Assembly (NCBI GenBank): GCA_034439975.1
Contig: JAWXBK010000108.1
Location: 62,001 to 126,000 of the forward strand
From: JAWXBK01 sp034439975
GTDB taxonomy: Bacteria; Pseudomonadota; Alphaproteobacteria; Dongiales; Dongiaceae
Direction of reading: 5' to 3'
Length of the DNA stretch: 64,000 nt
Positions 62,050 to 64,000 of the stretch are shown in pieces. Position 1 is the stretch's first letter. Every line of letters starts with the position of its first letter. The position numbers were made by a program, and so were the translations under genes. The notes under the pieces are model-generated. The model was given only the letters and a program-made list of their open reading frames with translations. It had not been told where the DNA came from and searched no databases.

Positions 62050-63129
62050 CTAGCTGCCGCCCGGCTGGCGGACCAGCCTTTCGATCTCGCGGGCTACAAC
62101 CCGCTCGACGATGTCCGGCAAGTTTCGATCGAACCAGTCGCGCAGCATCGGGTCGAGCCGCTCGCGCAAGATCGGATCGAGCCGTTCACGCAGGATCGGC
62201 TCCAGCCTTTCGCGCAACGCCGGCGCGAGCCGCTCCTCGAGAAGTGGCTCGATGCGCCGTTGCAAAGTGGCATTCAGCTGCTCGCGCAGGGCCGGGTCGA
62301 GTCGCTCATCGAGCAGCGGGCCGACGCGATCGTGCAGGTTCGTATCCAGCCGTTCGCGCAACGTCGGATCGAGCCGCTCGACCAGCAACGCATCGATGCG
62401 TTCGCGCAGCAATGGTGTCAGTCGTTCGTCCAGCGCGGGGTCGATGCGTTGGCGGATCATCGTTTCGATCTGTTCGTCGCTGACAGCTACCGGCGGCGGT
62501 TCGTGACGCCGCTCGGTCGCCTCGCGCAGGCGGCTGAGCGCGCTCGCCGTCGCCGCTTCGGCACGCGAAGAAACCAGCGATGTCTCGCCGATTGGCGCCG
62601 GCGCAGCGGAGACCCGTTGACCGATTTCCGCGACCGTCAGACGCGGCGGCGGCGCAGGGCCAACCGCGCTCGTTTCCCGATGGTCCGGCTCCGGGTCGAC
62701 CGCGCGATGAAGATCCATGACGGATTCGGAATCGCGAACCTCGTTTGTGAGGTCCAGCACCAGATCACTCGCATAGGAATTTGTTAACCTCTCCGATCCG
62801 GCGGCGTTGCCCGGCACGGTATCGGTGAGATCGAACGGCGTCTCCGCCGGGTCGGCACCCGGCACCGCATCCGGCGGGGCCTCGTCGTAGCCGCCATAAA
62901 CAGGTTCGTCGTATCGCGTTACGCGCGGCGCAGGCGCTTCGTCGACGATACGCGGATCGGTCGATGGCGGTTGTGCGCGCAGCGGAGCCAGATGTTCGCG
63001 ACCGGCCGAAGCCGCCGGATCAGCCGGCCGCTCGGCCCCGCCATTCTGGCTGTCCTCGGAAATAATGCGCCGGATGGAGGCAAGGATTTCCTCCATTGTC
63101 GGTTCCGGTTGTTTCTTTTCCTCGGTCAT
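62050..63129 (-). CDS. PopZ-like (DUF2497) protein with octapeptide array
   Basis: 359 residues from the ATG at 63129; the frame is open 45 bases further up. N-terminal PopZ/DUF2497 signature EPTMEEILASIRRIISED (about 8-26), then a long Pro/Ala/acidic disordered part (about 27-215), then 13 tandem octads of the form x-E-R-L-D-P-x-L (residues 226-329), and the conserved C-terminal helix RDWFDRNLPDIVERVVAREI. Caulobacter PopZ is about half this length. PopZ forms polar condensates that anchor centromeres; the C-terminal region is its oligomerisation module. Family call from both ends; function of the array is inference. Confidence 0.85.
   Translation of the reverse strand: MTEEKKQPEPTMEEILASIRRIISEDSQNGGAERPADPAASAGREHLAPLRAQPPSTDPRIVDEAPAPRVTRYDEPVYGGYDEAPPDAVPGADPAETPFDLTDTVPGNAAGSERLTNSYASDLVLDLTNEVRDSESVMDLHRAVDPEPDHRETSAVGPAPPPRLTVAEIGQRVSAAPAPIGETSLVSSRAEAATASALSRLREATERRHEPPPVAVSDEQIETMIRQRIDPALDERLTPLLRERIDALLVERLDPTLRERLDTNLHDRVGPLLDERLDPALREQLNATLQRRIEPLLEERLAPALRERLEPILRERLDPILRERLDPMLRDWFDRNLPDIVERVVAREIERLVRQPGGS
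62143..62454 (-). repeat. Tandem 24-base repeat, about 13 units, in the PopZ-like gene
   Basis: Consecutive octapeptides: RQRIDPAL, DERLTPLL, RERIDALL, VERLDPTL, RERLDTNL, HDRVGPLL, DERLDPAL, REQLNATL, QRRIEPLL, EERLAPAL, RERLEPIL, RERLDPIL, RERLDPML. Leu at position 8 is invariant; position 3 is Arg in all but one unit (Gln), position 4 is Leu/Ile/Val, position 6 is usually Pro. The last three units are nearly identical, which points to recent duplication. The next eight residues (RDWFDRNL, 62119-62142) belong to the conserved DUF2497 core and fit the same register. Confidence 0.9.
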
Positions 63130-63229
63130 TCGCTCGGCGATCCCGGGATTGCAGCGCCTCGGCGCTCCGCCCAATGGCAGTCATTCCATGATACGGATCG
63201 TGCTCGGTCATGAATACCCCTGCGGCTGG

Positions 63230-64000
63230 CTACTCCAGCACGGGGAGCTCGGTACCCCAGATCTTGTCTCGAACCGCCTGATAATGAACGTCCGGATCGT
63301 AATATTCGACCGGCAGGCCGATCTGGTCGGCGGTCAACCCGCCAATCGCCCGCAGCACGGCATAGGCCGCGACCAGGAAATTTCGGCGTGCGCGGATCAG
63401 CGACACCTGGGCGTCGAGCGCTTCCTGTTCGGCATCGAGGATGTCGAGCACCGTACGCGCACCCACCGTCGCCTCTTCGCGGACGCCTTCCAAAGCGAGC
63501 TGTGTCGCCCGCACCTGGGCCTCGAACGAATCGATCGTGGCGTCGGCCGTGACATAAGCCTGCCAAGAGCGGATCGCCTCCTGGATCGCGCGACGACGCG
63601 CCGTATCGAGATCGAGGGTTCGCTGGGAGGCAATTTGCTTGGCTTCGCGCACGCGCGAATCCGGAACGCCGCCCTGATAGAACGGCACGGTCAGCTCGGC
63701 CAAAATTGCTGCCGATTGCCGGTCAACGTCGCGCGCAAAGGCTTCGTCGTCGGCCGCGACACGGCCGACGATGTTGAAACGCGGCAACAATTCGCCGAAG
63801 ACCTCGTCGACGAGTGCCTTGGCCGATGCCACATCGTAGATCGCCGCGATCACGCCGGGCGTGCCTTCCGACAATATCACGGTCTCCTGCTCGGAGGATG
63901 GCAGCGTCGTCAGCGGTGTTGGATCTTCGAGGTCGACGGCAGGCATGCCGATGACTTCTTCATAAAACGCGAGCGCGGCCTGAAACGCCCCTTCCGCTTC
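63230..64000 (-). CDS. tolC: TolC-family outer-membrane efflux protein, C-terminal part
   Basis: Last 257 residues of a TolC-type channel; the frame is open through the window edge (EGAFQAALAFYEEVIG at the edge). Coiled-coil segments AKALVDEVFGELLPRFNI, LTVPFYQGGVPDSRVREAKQ, TLDLDTARRRAIQEAIRSWQ and VREEATVGARTVLDILDAEQ are typical of the outer-membrane factor family. Ends LPVEYYDPDVHYQAVRDKIWG. Followed by the PopZ-like gene after 100 bases, a conserved alphaproteobacterial order. Confidence 0.92.
   Translation of the reverse strand, partial: EAEGAFQAALAFYEEVIGMPAVDLEDPTPLTTLPSSEQETVILSEGTPGVIAAIYDVASAKALVDEVFGELLPRFNIVGRVAADDEAFARDVDRQSAAILAELTVPFYQGGVPDSRVREAKQIASQRTLDLDTARRRAIQEAIRSWQAYVTADATIDSFEAQVRATQLALEGVREEATVGARTVLDILDAEQEALDAQVSLIRARRNFLVAAYAVLRAIGGLTADQIGLPVEYYDPDVHYQAVRDKIWGTELPVLE

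Noticed and set aside
63020..63211. Small gene between tolC and the PopZ-like gene
   Set aside because: It overlaps most of the PopZ N-terminus in another frame and has no recognisable features.

Overview
The window is a dense, GC-rich chromosomal segment of an alphaproteobacterium. No ribosomal RNA, phage, insertion sequence or CRISPR array was seen. The assignment rests on gene content and order: dgt, SPOR protein, nagZ, scpAB, tatABC, serS, surE, pcm, nlpD-like, DUF815 ATPase, yajC, secDF in one stretch; a PopZ/DUF2497 gene between tolC and valS; and bacterial relatives of mitochondrial complex I assembly factors (NDUFAF3 and NDUFAF6 types) beside secDF. The family or genus cannot be fixed from the sequence read here. 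No gene-free gap exceeds 300 bases; the largest are 17644-17891, 38079-38275 and 48016-48211.

Layout. 1-7284 (+): end of a frameshifted PotC-like permease, then a peptide-uptake block (binding protein and two permeases, no ATPases in view) with a P1/DmpA-family peptidase on each side and a YgfZ-like protein inside. 7301-16266 (-): HD-like protein, MeaB GTPase, ppdK, glyS, glyQ, zinc-ribbon protein, TrmN6-like methyltransferase, DUF2007 protein. 16365-19604 (+): polyprenyl diphosphate synthase with a visible promoter, tRNA-Pro(CGG), VWA lipoprotein. 19667-27142 (+): a small XRE regulator translationally coupled to hyfB-C-E-F-G-I. 27171-32075 (-): aminotransferase plus an Mla-type lipid transport operon. 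32190-39133: apt, NDUFAF6-like protein, PuuD-like membrane protein, a strong terminator, NDUFAF3-like protein, secF, secD, yajC and a DUF815 ATPase. 39166-53956 (-): a palindromic repeat and the cell-envelope/segregation cluster, interrupted by an iron-type ABC transporter. 54081-64000: erpA, xth, MlrC-like M81 protein, ilvD, secreted hypothetical, valS, PopZ-like protein, tolC (partial).

Most notable points. (1) The Hyf-type complex keeps its proton-pump subunits and the FeS cysteines of the small subunit, but both cysteine pairs that would hold the NiFe centre are gone from the large subunit. It is therefore an energy-converting-hydrogenase-related complex of unknown redox chemistry, not a hydrogenase. 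(2) The PopZ-like protein carries about 13 tandem octapeptides that run straight into its conserved oligomerisation helix. (3) Two P1 peptidases bracket an orphan peptide importer. (4) Short AT-rich, rare-codon patches lie inside otherwise GC-rich genes (glyS, the M50 protease gene, more weakly valS).
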